From NCBI GenBank assembly GCA_031362155.1, contig JANLRZ010000180.1, positions 1-64,000 on the forward strand: 64,000 nt of DNA. The letters are read 5' to 3'. The notes under the pieces were generated by a model. It was not told the DNA's origin. It saw nothing but the letters and a program-made list of their open reading frames with translations, and searched no databases. A program made the position numbers and the translations under genes. The stretch is from JAENVU01 sp031362155. Lineage in GTDB: Bacteria > Actinomycetota > Acidimicrobiia > IMCC26256 > JAENVU01. Positions 33,209-41,491 of the stretch are shown piece after piece. Position 1 is the first letter of the stretch. Each line of letters begins with the position of its first letter.

Positions 33209-33976
33209 TCAGCGCTCGGTCTCGCGGGAGTAGGAGTTGCGGAGATCGTCTTGAATCACGAAGGCATCCTCCGTCGTGGTCACGACCTGGAACCGGGACG
33301 TGAGCACCCGCGGCGCGTAGGTCCACCCCGTCGGGAGTTTCAACCGCGCGCCGAGGCTTGCGAGCCCACTCTCGACCAGCGTCGGATCGTTCTGTTGACT
33401 CCACGACTGCATCACGTACTTGGCACCATCGGGCCCGGTCAGTTCGTAGATCGTGCTCCCCGCGTTGAAGCTGAACACGGTCTTGCGATTCACATGGTTC
33501 GGCGTGTAGGGCGTGTTGGCCTTGACGACGTCGGGGATTTCGACGGTTGCCCGCTTGGCCATCTCGATCCCACCGAAGTCGACGGTGGTGGTCTCCTCCG
33601 ACGTCTTCTGGATCTCGTCCATCAGCCAGTACCGGGGACCATTCAGCCGGGCAATGGGGACGCCGTTGGCCGTGGCGATGCTCCCGGCGTCGAGCGCCAG
33701 CCATTCCGCCTCCGGGCAGTCGTTCATCGGATACGAGTTGTAGACGTCGGCGGTGAAGCCGGGGTCGGCCGGCCGCAGCAGCAGCACCTCGCAGTAGCGC
33801 TTCCCGCGGAGATCGGTCGCGGTCTTGCTCGCGGCCGTGGTCGTGGTCGAGTCCTTCGACGGGGTCGCCGTCGGCGTCGATGCGTCGGATCCACATCCGG
33901 TGAGCACGAGGAGGCCTGCGGCGATGGTCGCGAACGTGTTGGTGATCCCGCGGCGGGACCGAAGGACGGTGGTCAT
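33209..33976 (-). CDS. Lipoprotein of unknown function in the dehalogenase operon
   Basis: A 255-residue exported lipoprotein with lipobox Cys28 (LLVLTGCGSD), a Ser/Thr linker (30-55) and a mature domain I do not assign. Visible blocks are CEVLLLRPADPGFTADVYNS, DCPEAEWLALD, LNGPRYWLMDEI and a C-terminal LKLPTGWTYAPRVLT. These suggest a small-ligand or lipocalin-like beta domain but give no function. Its ATG overlaps the stop of the haloalkane dehalogenase by 4 bases, so it is co-translated as the last gene of the operon. Being surface-anchored, it could help bind or take up the operon's substrate; this is inference. Confidence 0.75.
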   Translation of the reverse strand: MTTVLRSRRGITNTFATIAAGLLVLTGCGSDASTPTATPSKDSTTTTAASKTATDLRGKRYCEVLLLRPADPGFTADVYNSYPMNDCPEAEWLALDAGSIATANGVPIARLNGPRYWLMDEIQKTSEETTTVDFGGIEMAKRATVEIPDVVKANTPYTPNHVNRKTVFSFNAGSTIYELTGPDGAKYVMQSWSQQNDPTLVESGLASLGARLKLPTGWTYAPRVLTSRFQVVTTTEDAFVIQDDLRNSYSRETER

Positions 33977-34890
33977 GCGGATGCTCCTTGGTGAGTGAAG
34001 GCGTCGATGATCTCGACGAGTTGGTCGGGTGCTTCTTCCTGGATGAAGTGATTGGCGCCCTCGATGACCACGTGGTCCTGGCCCGCGGCACCGGGCACGA
34101 CGCGTTGGAACTTCCGGTGGGCGCCGGGCTTGAACGAGATCGGGTCCTCGGATCCGAACACGGTGAGGAACGGCTTGGTCCAGGTTTCGAGAAACGCCCA
34201 GGTCGCCACGCACATCGGTACCCCCGGATTGTCCGGCTGGACGGGGATCAACAGCGGGAACTGGAGCGCACTCGTCTGGTAGGTGCCGTCAGGGAACGGC
34301 GCGTCGTACGCGGCCCGCTCGCCGGCCGTGAGTTCGCGCGTGGTGCCATTGGCCACGAGCGCGCTGATCGGCAATTCCTCGACGCTCTGACTGAACTCGA
34401 GCCAGCGTTCGATGAACGCGTTCGCTCCCTCGCCCGTCGGGAGCCCGGTGTTCGAAGCAATCACCCGTGCGAAACGGTCCGGGAACCGAGGGATGAGATG
34501 GAGCCCGGTGAGCCCGCCCCAGTCCTGGCAGTACAGGGTGATGTCGGTGAGGTCTTCGCCGACGAGCCATTGACTCATCCAGTCGACGTGATTGGCGAGG
34601 GTGTAGTCGGACCGATGCGTGGGCTTGTCGGAGCGACCCATCCCCATGAGGTCGAGCGCGAGTACGCGGTGGCCCCGTTCGGCGAGGCCTCGGATCATGT
34701 GGCGGTGCAGGTACGACCACGTGGGGTTCCCGTGCAGCAGCAGAACGGGCGGCGCGTCGCGCGGGCCTTCGTCGATGAAGTGGTACCGCAGGTTCGTGCC
34801 GTCGGCGGCGACGACCTCGCCGTAGTGCGGCGCGAAGTCGTAGTCCTCGAGGTCGGTGAACCGGTCGTCGGGGGTGCGCAGGACCTCCAT
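33973..34890 (-). CDS. Haloalkane dehalogenase
   Basis: A 305-residue alpha/beta hydrolase with the haloalkane dehalogenase layout: oxyanion/halide motif HGNPTWSYL (53-61), nucleophile Asp123 followed by Trp124 in CQDWGG, the acid in FGSEDP near 248 and catalytic His in EGANHFIQEE near 283. It starts EVLRTPDDRF, as in subfamily I enzymes (DhlA/DhmA type), although the Asn in HGNP is more like subfamily II. It would hydrolyse a carbon-halogen bond to an alcohol and halide. ATG 34890 overlaps the upstream stop by one base. Closely related folds can act on other substrates, so activity needs test. Confidence 0.88.
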   Translation of the reverse strand: MEVLRTPDDRFTDLEDYDFAPHYGEVVAADGTNLRYHFIDEGPRDAPPVLLLHGNPTWSYLHRHMIRGLAERGHRVLALDLMGMGRSDKPTHRSDYTLANHVDWMSQWLVGEDLTDITLYCQDWGGLTGLHLIPRFPDRFARVIASNTGLPTGEGANAFIERWLEFSQSVEELPISALVANGTTRELTAGERAAYDAPFPDGTYQTSALQFPLLIPVQPDNPGVPMCVATWAFLETWTKPFLTVFGSEDPISFKPGAHRKFQRVVPGAAGQDHVVIEGANHFIQEEAPDQLVEIIDAFTHQGASA

Positions 34891-35621
34891 CAGCTTCTGC
34901 CCCCCGGTGCGGTGTCGGTCTCTGCAGCTTCGATCGACTCGACGAGGTGGTCCATCGCCCGGTCGACGACGATCACGTGCGCGTCCTCGGCCTGACCGCA
35001 CAGCTCCGCAATCGCGGCCGTTGCAGTGTCACCGTCGGCGCGGAGAAACCGCGCCCGGTCGAACGTGCGCTCGTCACCCACGATGACGCCTTCGACGTCG
35101 AAGTCGGCGACGAGTGACACGCCACTCGGCAGGGGACCGCGGTGGAGATCCGGACCTCGCTCGACCGTCAACACCCACGAGTCCGGCTCGGTGTCGGTCG
35201 CGGGCCCGGTCGCGCGGGGCAGGCAGGACATCACGATCGTGAACTCCATCCCGGCTTCCTTGTGGACGTGTTGGTCCTTGAAGTCGTCGCGCTGTTGCAT
35301 CTCGAAGAAGGAGGCGCGGCTCGGATACCGCACGATGGCGATTCGGTCCCAGGCGGGTGTACCGCCGCGCTGGTCGAGGACGTCGCCGAAGAACGCAATG
35401 CGGGCGCCGACCGCGGCGAGCGGGCCGCGGGGTGCGTAGGCATCATCGGCCGCCTTCCCGCTCACGGCCGGCGCGGCGGGGTCGGAGTACTGAGCCACCT
35501 CGTGGTACTTCATGAGGTTGAGCGCCCAGAACGGCCCGTCGTCCGCCGGGTCGAGCGCGAACCACCGCTGGATCATTTCCCAGTTCGGGGTGCCGTATGC
35601 AGGTGTCGCAGTACCGGCCAT
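34890..35621 (-). CDS. Hypothetical protein, dimeric alpha/beta-barrel (DUF1330/EthD-like)
   Basis: A 243-residue cytosolic protein. FWALNLMKYHEVAQY (31-45), FGDVLDQRGG and WDRIAIVRYPSRASFFEMQQ are the pattern of DUF1330/EthD-type ferredoxin-like folds, which often act as small enzymes or as accessory proteins to degradative enzymes. Two such halves may be present, since VLTVERGPDLHRGPL and EGVIVGDERTFDRARFL repeat the strand layout in the C-terminal part. AGGA lies 6 bases before ATG 35621. It overlaps the dehalogenase start by one base. Function unknown; context suggests handling of the same substrate. Confidence 0.7.
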   Translation of the reverse strand: MAGTATPAYGTPNWEMIQRWFALDPADDGPFWALNLMKYHEVAQYSDPAAPAVSGKAADDAYAPRGPLAAVGARIAFFGDVLDQRGGTPAWDRIAIVRYPSRASFFEMQQRDDFKDQHVHKEAGMEFTIVMSCLPRATGPATDTEPDSWVLTVERGPDLHRGPLPSGVSLVADFDVEGVIVGDERTFDRARFLRADGDTATAAIAELCGQAEDAHVIVVDRAMDHLVESIEAAETDTAPGGRS

Positions 35622-35647
35622 GCCAGTCCTTTCGATCGTGGTGCGGG

Positions 35648-36280
35648 TCAGTGGGTCAGGAGCAGAGGAATCGTTTCGCTGAGCATCGCCACGGTCTCGC
35701 TGGACGAGAAACCGCGGTGCAGTCGGTAGTGGTCCAACGCTTCGAGTTCGCACAGCACGTCGAGTGCGGCGACTCGGGAGCGGCGGACCGACGCGCCGAA
35801 GTTCGCGAGCTCGGGCGCGAATTGCTGCTCGATCTGTTCCCGCAGCGCCCGGCGGGTGAGTTCGACTTGCTCCCGCACGATGTCGTCGGTGTTCAGTCGC
35901 ACCCTCGATGCGCGTGCGGTGGAGCCCACGGCTTCGTAGAGACGAACGCGACACCGCACGAATCGATCGACCCGTTCGGCGAGCGGTCCTTCGCCGATCT
36001 TCGGGATCACGTAGAGATGCCAGACCGCGGCGAGTTGGTGATCGATCGCGGCGCGCACGAGGGATTCCCGATCGTCGAAGTAGCGGTAGACCGATCGGGG
36101 CGAGATGCCGACTCGGTGCGCGAGCGCCTCCGGTGTGGGCTCGACGTCCCCCTCGGAGAACATCTCGATCATCGCGTCGAGCACCGCGGTGCGGTTGCGG
36201 TCGCGGCGGGCCAGCCGGCCGTCGGTGAATTCCGCCGGTGTGACCGCGGCGGTGGCCGTCACCCGCGGCTCGACGCTCAC
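35648..36280 (-). CDS. TetR-family transcriptional regulator
   Basis: A 210-residue TetR regulator. The N-terminal helix-turn-helix reads TPEALAHRVGISPRSVYRYF (about 49-68), followed by DDRESLVRAAI. The ligand domain is helical with no assignable effector. The GTG start at 36280 overlaps the stop of the DUF2855 gene by 4 bases, so the regulator is inside the operon and probably autoregulates it. A TGTCA-N7-TGACA palindrome at 37419-37435 before the first gene is the best candidate operator. Confidence 0.9.
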   Translation of the reverse strand: MSVEPRVTATAAVTPAEFTDGRLARRDRNRTAVLDAMIEMFSEGDVEPTPEALAHRVGISPRSVYRYFDDRESLVRAAIDHQLAAVWHLYVIPKIGEGPLAERVDRFVRCRVRLYEAVGSTARASRVRLNTDDIVREQVELTRRALREQIEQQFAPELANFGASVRRSRVAALDVLCELEALDHYRLHRGFSSSETVAMLSETIPLLLTH

Positions 36281-37356
36281 GAGGCCGGCAGTGACGCAAT
36301 GAATCCGGTGCTCGGGTCGGCGCTCCCCGCCAGCAGCGTTGCGTAGACCGCCTGCACTGCCTTCGGTCCGGCGGCGGTCTCGAACCGCATCCACTCGTCG
36401 GTCCACCGGGAGTAGGAGTCCCATGCACCCGCACTGCGCCGGTCGAACTCGTCGCGCCCCCATTCTTCGGTGCGGCGGGCGATCTGGCTCGGCGCGAAGA
36501 AGAACTCCGGCGTCGGACCGGGCAGGGCACTGTCGACGGTGGCGGCCGCGTGGTCCCAATGCGTGCCGCCGACGATCATCGAGTGACGCAGGGTCTCGCC
36601 ACCCTGGGTGTGGACCGCGCGCACCACGTCCTGGTTGCCGGCCATGTCGACGAAGACCGAAGTGCCCGCGGAGATGGCATCGAGATCGGGGTAGTCCACG
36701 ACCTCGTCGTAGATCCCGAGTCCGGCCACGAAGGCGTGATTGCGGGCCGAGGTGAGACCGACCACCCGCCGACCGCGCGCGTGGGCGAGGAACGCCACAC
36801 CGATCGCGGTCTTGCTCGATGCGCTCGAGACGATGATCTGATCGGTGTCGAGGTCGTCGCGGGCGGCGAAGAAGTCGTCGATGAGGAACGACGTGAAGAA
36901 CAGCGGAAAGAGGACCATCTGCTGCGCCTCCCGATCAGGCGCGTAGATCGGATCCGCGCCGACCCGCAGGTACCGGTTGTACGCGCCGGCCATCGGCGCC
37001 CGGTGCGCGGCCAGGTCGGTGAAGCCCCGGTCGTCGCTGCGCCCGGGTTCGACCACGAGTTCGGAGGCCATCGGCCAGTACCCGTAGACGCGTTCGCCGA
37101 CGGCGCACGCGTCTACGGTCGTCTCGACGATCTCGCCGAAGCCCCAGACGGGGATGCGGCCCCAGACCGAGGGTTCTTCGGAGGGGAAGAAGTTCCAGTA
37201 CTGCATTGCGTCACCGAACACGGCGTAGGTGATGTTGTTCGTCGTCAGGGCGAACGCGTCGATGCGAACCCGAGCGCGGCCCGGTTCGAGGGGAGTCGGC
37301 TGCTCGTCCCGAATCCGGACTTCGGTGAGGTGTGCCCGCTGCACATCGAAGTTCAT
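36277..37356 (-). CDS. DUF2855 family protein
   Basis: A 359-residue protein of the DUF2855 family, distantly like medium-chain dehydrogenases. Visible blocks are ALTTNNITYAVFGDAMQYWN, IPVWGFGEIVE, LFPLFFTSFLIDDFFAARDD and QIIVSSASSKTAIGVAF, the last in place of a Rossmann glycine loop. A dehydrogenase-type zinc site is not evident. First gene of the operon with TetR, DUF1330-like, dehalogenase and lipoprotein genes. It may act as an oxidoreductase on a product or precursor of the dehalogenase reaction, but this is only context. Confidence 0.85.
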   Translation of the reverse strand: MNFDVQRAHLTEVRIRDEQPTPLEPGRARVRIDAFALTTNNITYAVFGDAMQYWNFFPSEEPSVWGRIPVWGFGEIVETTVDACAVGERVYGYWPMASELVVEPGRSDDRGFTDLAAHRAPMAGAYNRYLRVGADPIYAPDREAQQMVLFPLFFTSFLIDDFFAARDDLDTDQIIVSSASSKTAIGVAFLAHARGRRVVGLTSARNHAFVAGLGIYDEVVDYPDLDAISAGTSVFVDMAGNQDVVRAVHTQGGETLRHSMIVGGTHWDHAAATVDSALPGPTPEFFFAPSQIARRTEEWGRDEFDRRSAGAWDSYSRWTDEWMRFETAAGPKAVQAVYATLLAGSADPSTGFIASLPAS

Positions 37357-37418
37357 GTCAGCAGTGATGTCAGTTGAGTCTCGTCCACCAAAGAAAACTT
37401 AGGGAATCCCGAAACAAG

Positions 37419-37435
37419 TGTCAAGATCGATGACA
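37419..37435. promoter_or_regulatory. TGTCA-N7-TGACA palindrome, candidate TetR operator
   Basis: TGTCA (37419-37423) and TGACA (37431-37435) form a 17-bp inverted repeat in the 81-base spacer upstream of the DUF2855-TetR-dehalogenase operon. Position and size suit a TetR dimer. The mrp stop is 2 bases past it, so the spacer also has to hold the promoter; AGGGAAT and the AT-rich AAAGAAAACTT stretch lie nearby. Confidence 0.4.
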
Positions 37436-37437
37436 GA

Positions 37438-38643
37438 TTACTCCGTGGTGCGGTCCTGGTCGATGCGAGCCAGGTTCTCGGAGGCGAGTTCGAAGATTCG
37501 GGCCGTGCAGCCCGCCATCTCGACCGGGGGGAGCAATTCCTCCACGATGCGGGCCGCGAGCGTGTTGAACGCGGTTCCGGCGGGGGAGTCCGGCGCCGCC
37601 AATGCGATCGGGTTGCCGGTGTCGCCACCTTGGGACACTTCGGGTTCGAGCGGGATCGAGGCCACGAGCGGCGCGCCGATCTCGGACGCGAGCGCGGCGC
37701 CACCGCCGCGACCGAACAAGGCGAAGCGTTGACCGTCGGGCGCGACGAACTCGCTCATGTTCTCGACGACGCCCACGATCTTCATGTAGGAGCGCCGGGC
37801 CATGTCGGCGACGCGGGTGGCCACCTTCTGCGCGGCGAGCGCGGGCGTGGTCACGACGAGCATCTCCGCCTGGGGAAGCATGCGCGCGAGTCCCATCTGG
37901 ACGTCACCGGTACCGGGGGGCATGTCGACGAGGAGGTAATCGAGTTCGCCCCAGCGGACGTCGGTCAGGAACTGCTCCACGGCCTTGGTGAGGATCAAGC
38001 CGCGCCACATGAGTGCAGTCGATTCGTCCTCGACGAGGAATCCCATCGACACGATTTCGAGGATTCCGCCGCCGGGAAGTTCGCGTACGTGCGGAGTGAT
38101 CTTGCCGTTCTCGCCACCGAGTCGACCGTCGACGCCCAACATCCGGGGGACACTGAAGCCCCAGATGTCGGCGTCGAGCACACCGACGCGCAACCCGCGG
38201 GCCGCGAGTGCCGCGGCGAGGTTCACCGTCACCGAACTCTTGCCCACCCCGCCCTTGCCACTCGAGATCGTGAGGACGCGGGTGGTGGAGGGGATCATCG
38301 TGTCCGGCGCGTGCTCACGCGCGTTGAGGCGGGCGCGTTGCATCGCGGCCGACTTCTGTTCCTGGGTCATCTCGACCCAACGCACCTTTACGTCGTCGAT
38401 GCCGGGCAGGCCCGTGACCTTCGACTGGATCTCCCGTCGGATCTCGGCCTGGAGCGGACAACCGAGCGTGGTCAGGGCGATGTGAATCGTGACGACTCCG
38501 TCGTCCGCGACGGCGATGTCGTGCACCATGCCGAGGTCGACGATGCTCGCGCGCAACTCCGGGTCCATCACCCCACCGAGCATCCCCCGGATATCGGCGA
38601 CCGACGGTGGGGTCGGCAGGGAAGCGGGGGTCGACTCAGTCAT
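37438..38643 (-). CDS. mrp: Mrp/NBP35-family iron-sulfur carrier ATPase
   Basis: A 401-residue P-loop ATPase (ApbC/Mrp) that carries and delivers Fe-S clusters. An N-terminal MIP18-type domain (about 13-95, with Cys62 in TLGCPLQ) is followed by the deviant Walker A SSGKGGVGKSS (127-137), DADIWGFSVPRML and VDMPPGTGDVQ. At the place where many Mrp proteins have a C-x2-C cluster motif (after VVENMS) the sequence is EFVAPDGQRF, without cysteines, so cluster binding may use other residues. ATG 38643 is taken over an upstream TTG. It is divergent from a SufR-like regulator and near a SufA-type gene, which supports the Fe-S role. Confidence 0.9.
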   Translation of the reverse strand: MTESTPASLPTPPSVADIRGMLGGVMDPELRASIVDLGMVHDIAVADDGVVTIHIALTTLGCPLQAEIRREIQSKVTGLPGIDDVKVRWVEMTQEQKSAAMQRARLNAREHAPDTMIPSTTRVLTISSGKGGVGKSSVTVNLAAALAARGLRVGVLDADIWGFSVPRMLGVDGRLGGENGKITPHVRELPGGGILEIVSMGFLVEDESTALMWRGLILTKAVEQFLTDVRWGELDYLLVDMPPGTGDVQMGLARMLPQAEMLVVTTPALAAQKVATRVADMARRSYMKIVGVVENMSEFVAPDGQRFALFGRGGGAALASEIGAPLVASIPLEPEVSQGGDTGNPIALAAPDSPAGTAFNTLAARIVEELLPPVEMAGCTARIFELASENLARIDQDRTTE

Positions 38644-38686
38644 GGGGTCCAGACGTTGGCGGGTGTTCGCGGGCACGCAGCACACG

Positions 38687-38709
38687 GGTGAATAAAAACA
38701 GCGTTCACC
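38687..38709. promoter_or_regulatory. GGTGAA-N11-TTCACC inverted repeat between mrp and regulator
   Basis: A perfect 6-bp inverted repeat with 11-base spacer, in the divergent mrp/regulator spacer and 36 bases before the regulator ATG. The centre is AT-rich (AATAAAAACA). It is a candidate operator for the adjacent SufR-like regulator, which would then control both directions. Confidence 0.45.
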
Positions 38710-38744
38710 TTGAAAATATGCCCGACCGCCGTTACGGTCAAGGA

Positions 38745-39395
38745 ATGGAACTCGAGGTGCTCAAGGCCCTCGGCGACGAAACCCGCCACGCGCTCTATCG
38801 GGAACTCGCGGGTTCGACCGCGCCCCGGTCGGCCTCCGAGCTCGCGGACACGCTCGGATTGCACCCGAACACCGTCCGGCTCCACCTCGAACGGCTCCGT
38901 GATGCCGGCCTCATCGAGGTCGAGGCGGTGCACCGCGGCACCGTGGGCCGTCCCCAACACCGCTATTCATTGGCCCCCGGTGCGCCGGGGATGGGCTTCG
39001 ACCCACCCGCGCATGTCCTGCTGGCCGGGCTCTTGGCTGCGATGGCCGAATCATCGGGTGCCGATGGCGCCGCGGCCCTGGCGACGGGCCGGGCGTGGGG
39101 GACCAACTCGGCCCAGCGGGCTTCCGAATCGGCGTGTCTGAACCTGCTGGCAGCGGAGTTGGACCGCCTGGGCTTCGAACCCGCCGCCGACGCCACCGTC
39201 ACCCGAGACGGCGCGACCCGCATCGATTTCCTCCATTGCCCGTTCCGCGAGCTGGCCGAGGCGTACCCCGAACTGGTGTGCAACCTGCACCGGGGCATGT
39301 GCGAAGGCGTCGCCGAAAGCCGGCGCGGAACAGTTCAGACCTTCTCGACGTTGTACGAGCCCGACCCCTGTCATGTGGTCGTCGCGCTACCCTGA
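38745..39395 (+). CDS. SufR-like winged-helix regulator
   Basis: A 216-residue transcription factor with an ArsR/SufR-type winged helix (SASELADTLGLHPNTVRLHL near 28-47) and a C-terminal sensor domain. The region CPFRELAEAYPELVC followed by NLHRGMC places three cysteines and a histidine close together, as in SufR-type [4Fe-4S] or [2Fe-2S] sensors. ATG 38745 starts the conserved LEVLKALGDETRHALY; its AAGGA is too close for a good ribosome site, so an in-frame ATG at 38718 (perhaps leaderless) is an alternative. It is divergent from mrp and followed 27 bases later by a SufA-type gene, so it probably senses Fe-S status. Confidence 0.85.
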   Translation: MELEVLKALGDETRHALYRELAGSTAPRSASELADTLGLHPNTVRLHLERLRDAGLIEVEAVHRGTVGRPQHRYSLAPGAPGMGFDPPAHVLLAGLLAAMAESSGADGAAALATGRAWGTNSAQRASESACLNLLAAELDRLGFEPAADATVTRDGATRIDFLHCPFRELAEAYPELVCNLHRGMCEGVAESRRGTVQTFSTLYEPDPCHVVVALP

Positions 39396-39422
39396 TGACC
39401 CCTGAAACCCACGGAGCACCTC

Positions 39423-39776
39423 ATGAGCATGTTCACCGTCAGTGATGCCCGGACCCAGTTCCTCCTCACCGACGCCGCCGCGGCGAAGGTCAAGGCGCTG
39501 ATCGAAGCCGAAGCCACGCCGGGTCTGGCCCTGCGGGTCGCGGTACGCCCCGGCGGCTGCTCCGGTTTCAGCTACGAGATGTTCTTCGATGCCGACATCG
39601 CCGATGACGACGTCAAGTCCGAGCAGAGCGGTGTCCAGGTCGTGATCGACCCGGCTTCGATGGGTCACCTCGGTGGCGGACAGCTCGATTACCGCGACGG
39701 GCTCCAAGGTTCTGGATTTCACATCAGCAACCCCAACGCCGAGCGCACCTGCGGCTGCGGTCAGTCGTTCAGCTGA
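39423..39776 (+). CDS. A-type iron-sulfur carrier (SufA/ErpA/HesB family)
   Basis: A 117-residue A-type carrier that receives and transfers Fe-S clusters. The three ligand cysteines are Cys46 in GGCSGFSYE and Cys110 and Cys112 in the C-terminal TCGCGQ. Length and motif spacing are normal. It lies between a SufR-like regulator and a protein with two [2Fe-2S] domains, which may be its client. Its TGA stop overlaps the CTG that is the best start candidate for that client, suggesting translational coupling. Confidence 0.94.
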   Translation: MSMFTVSDARTQFLLTDAAAAKVKALIEAEATPGLALRVAVRPGGCSGFSYEMFFDADIADDDVKSEQSGVQVVIDPASMGHLGGGQLDYRDGLQGSGFHISNPNAERTCGCGQSFS

Positions 39777-41491
39777 CCCTCCTCACCTTCGACCTTGACG
39801 GCACCCCGGTCGAGGTCGAGATCGTCGACGGCGACACGCTCCTGACGGTGCTGCGCGAGCGACTGTCGATCACAACGGTCAAAGACGGTTGCGCGCCTCA
39901 GGGTCAATGCGGGTGTTGCACGGTGCTGGTCGACGGTGATGCCCGGGTCGCCTGCGTGACCCCCGCGGCGCGCGTCGCCGGTCGGTCGGTGACCACACTG
40001 GCGGGGCTTGGTCCCGAGGTCTGGACGCCGCTCGCGGACGCCTTCGTGGCCACCGGCGGATCACAGTGCGGGTTCTGTACGCCGGGCATTCTGGTGCGGC
40101 TCGCCGCGCTCGACGCCAAGGGCAAGACCGCCCCGGCCGACCTCGAACGGGCCCTCGCCGCGCACCTCTGCCGCTGCACCGGTTGGCAGACGATCGTCGA
40201 AGCGGCCGACGCGGCTCGAGGCGTGGAGACGGCCGCGGACTCCGACGTTCGCGACCTGGCCCAAGCCACGCACCGGGCCGAACTCGAGGGCGGCCACCCG
40301 CAAGGGGTCGGCGTCAAGACGCCGCTCGGCGACGCGGGATTCGCCGACGACACCGCGCCCCGTGACGCGCTGGTCGCAGTGCCGAAGCCACCCGGCAGTA
40401 CCGCGGAAGCCGTCGAAGCTGCCGGAGTTGCGTGGGTCGTGGGTGAGAGCGTGGACGACGCCCGCCGCCGGGCCGGCAAGGTGCAGGGTCGCCGCTCGAC
40501 CGTCGCCGATGCTCCGCCGCTCCCGGTGCCGGATCTTCCGAGTGGTGGTGTGCGGTTGGCCACGAGTTGGCTCGAGCCGGCCTACCTCGAGCCCGACGCG
40601 AGCTGGTGCGAACCCGGCGGCGTACCCGCCAACCCCCTCGCGAATGGTGGCGCGTTCGGGGGCAAGGTCGATTCGCCGGTGGGCCCGGCCGCTCGGGAAC
40701 TGGCCGATCGGTTCGCTCGCACGGTGCGGACCGTGTTTGCCCGGGAAGACGTGGTCCGGTTGGGGCCCAAACGGCCCCCGATCGCGGCGAGTGCGGTGGG
40801 CGGGGACGGTCGGGTGCAGGTGCGCGGGACGAGCCCGGGCTCCACTCCGAACTACGAATCGCCGTACGAGCAGCTGGCCGTCGCCGTCGAGTGGAGTTCG
40901 GTCGCACTCGCCGGTCCCTCGACCGCCACTGACCTCCGCGCCGCAGGGGTGGCCGAACTCACGATCCTCGTCGAGGGTGCGATCGACGCCGCCGGCTGGG
41001 ACCGTTCGGAACTCGTCGGCGCCGACGATCGCAGCCGGGCGGTGTTGCTCGACTCGTTGGCGATGATGCCGTCGGGCGCGCGGGCGGGGGCGCGGGTGAC
41101 CGTCGACGCCGAGACCGGTGAGGTCAGCGGCATCGACGTGCGGGTCGATGCCGGTGAGCCACTCGATGTGGTGGTGCTGCGGTCGTACGCGATCGGTGCC
41201 GCGCACATGGCGCTGGGGTGGGTCCTGACCGAGGGCATCGCCGTCGATCCGGAGTCCGGTGACGTGCTCGACCTGACCATCCGGTCGTTCGGAATCGTCC
41301 GGCCGAAATCCATGCCGCCGGTACGGGTCGAGATCGTGGCCGGAGACGGTCCGGCGCTTGCCGGCGGATCGGATGCCGTGTTCGCCGCAGTGGCAGCCGC
41401 AACCTGGAATGCAGTGACCCGAGCCGACGGCATTCGTCCCGAACGGTTTCCGGCCACCGACACGCGGGCCGCTCGTAAGCTGCGCCGGTGA
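39773..41491 (+). CDS. Condensed xanthine-dehydrogenase-family protein with two [2Fe-2S] domains
   Basis: A 572-residue protein if it starts at CTG 39773. The plant-type ferredoxin domain has C40-x5-C46-x2-C49 and Cys61; the second [2Fe-2S] domain has CGFCTPG (99-105) and CRCTGW near 131. The rest (about 165-572) matches only parts of a molybdopterin subunit: NPLANGGAFGGK, AREDVVRLGPKRPP and a C-terminal FGIVRPKSMPPV. It is far shorter than the usual 750-residue Mo subunit, so cofactor binding is doubtful. No ATG, GTG or TTG exists in frame before GTG 39848, which would cut the first beta strands; CTG overlapping the SufA stop is the better start. RidA overlaps its end by 4 bases. Confidence 0.72.
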   Translation: MTLLTFDLDGTPVEVEIVDGDTLLTVLRERLSITTVKDGCAPQGQCGCCTVLVDGDARVACVTPAARVAGRSVTTLAGLGPEVWTPLADAFVATGGSQCGFCTPGILVRLAALDAKGKTAPADLERALAAHLCRCTGWQTIVEAADAARGVETAADSDVRDLAQATHRAELEGGHPQGVGVKTPLGDAGFADDTAPRDALVAVPKPPGSTAEAVEAAGVAWVVGESVDDARRRAGKVQGRRSTVADAPPLPVPDLPSGGVRLATSWLEPAYLEPDASWCEPGGVPANPLANGGAFGGKVDSPVGPAARELADRFARTVRTVFAREDVVRLGPKRPPIAASAVGGDGRVQVRGTSPGSTPNYESPYEQLAVAVEWSSVALAGPSTATDLRAAGVAELTILVEGAIDAAGWDRSELVGADDRSRAVLLDSLAMMPSGARAGARVTVDAETGEVSGIDVRVDAGEPLDVVVLRSYAIGAAHMALGWVLTEGIAVDPESGDVLDLTIRSFGIVRPKSMPPVRVEIVAGDGPALAGGSDAVFAAVAAATWNAVTRADGIRPERFPATDTRAARKLRR

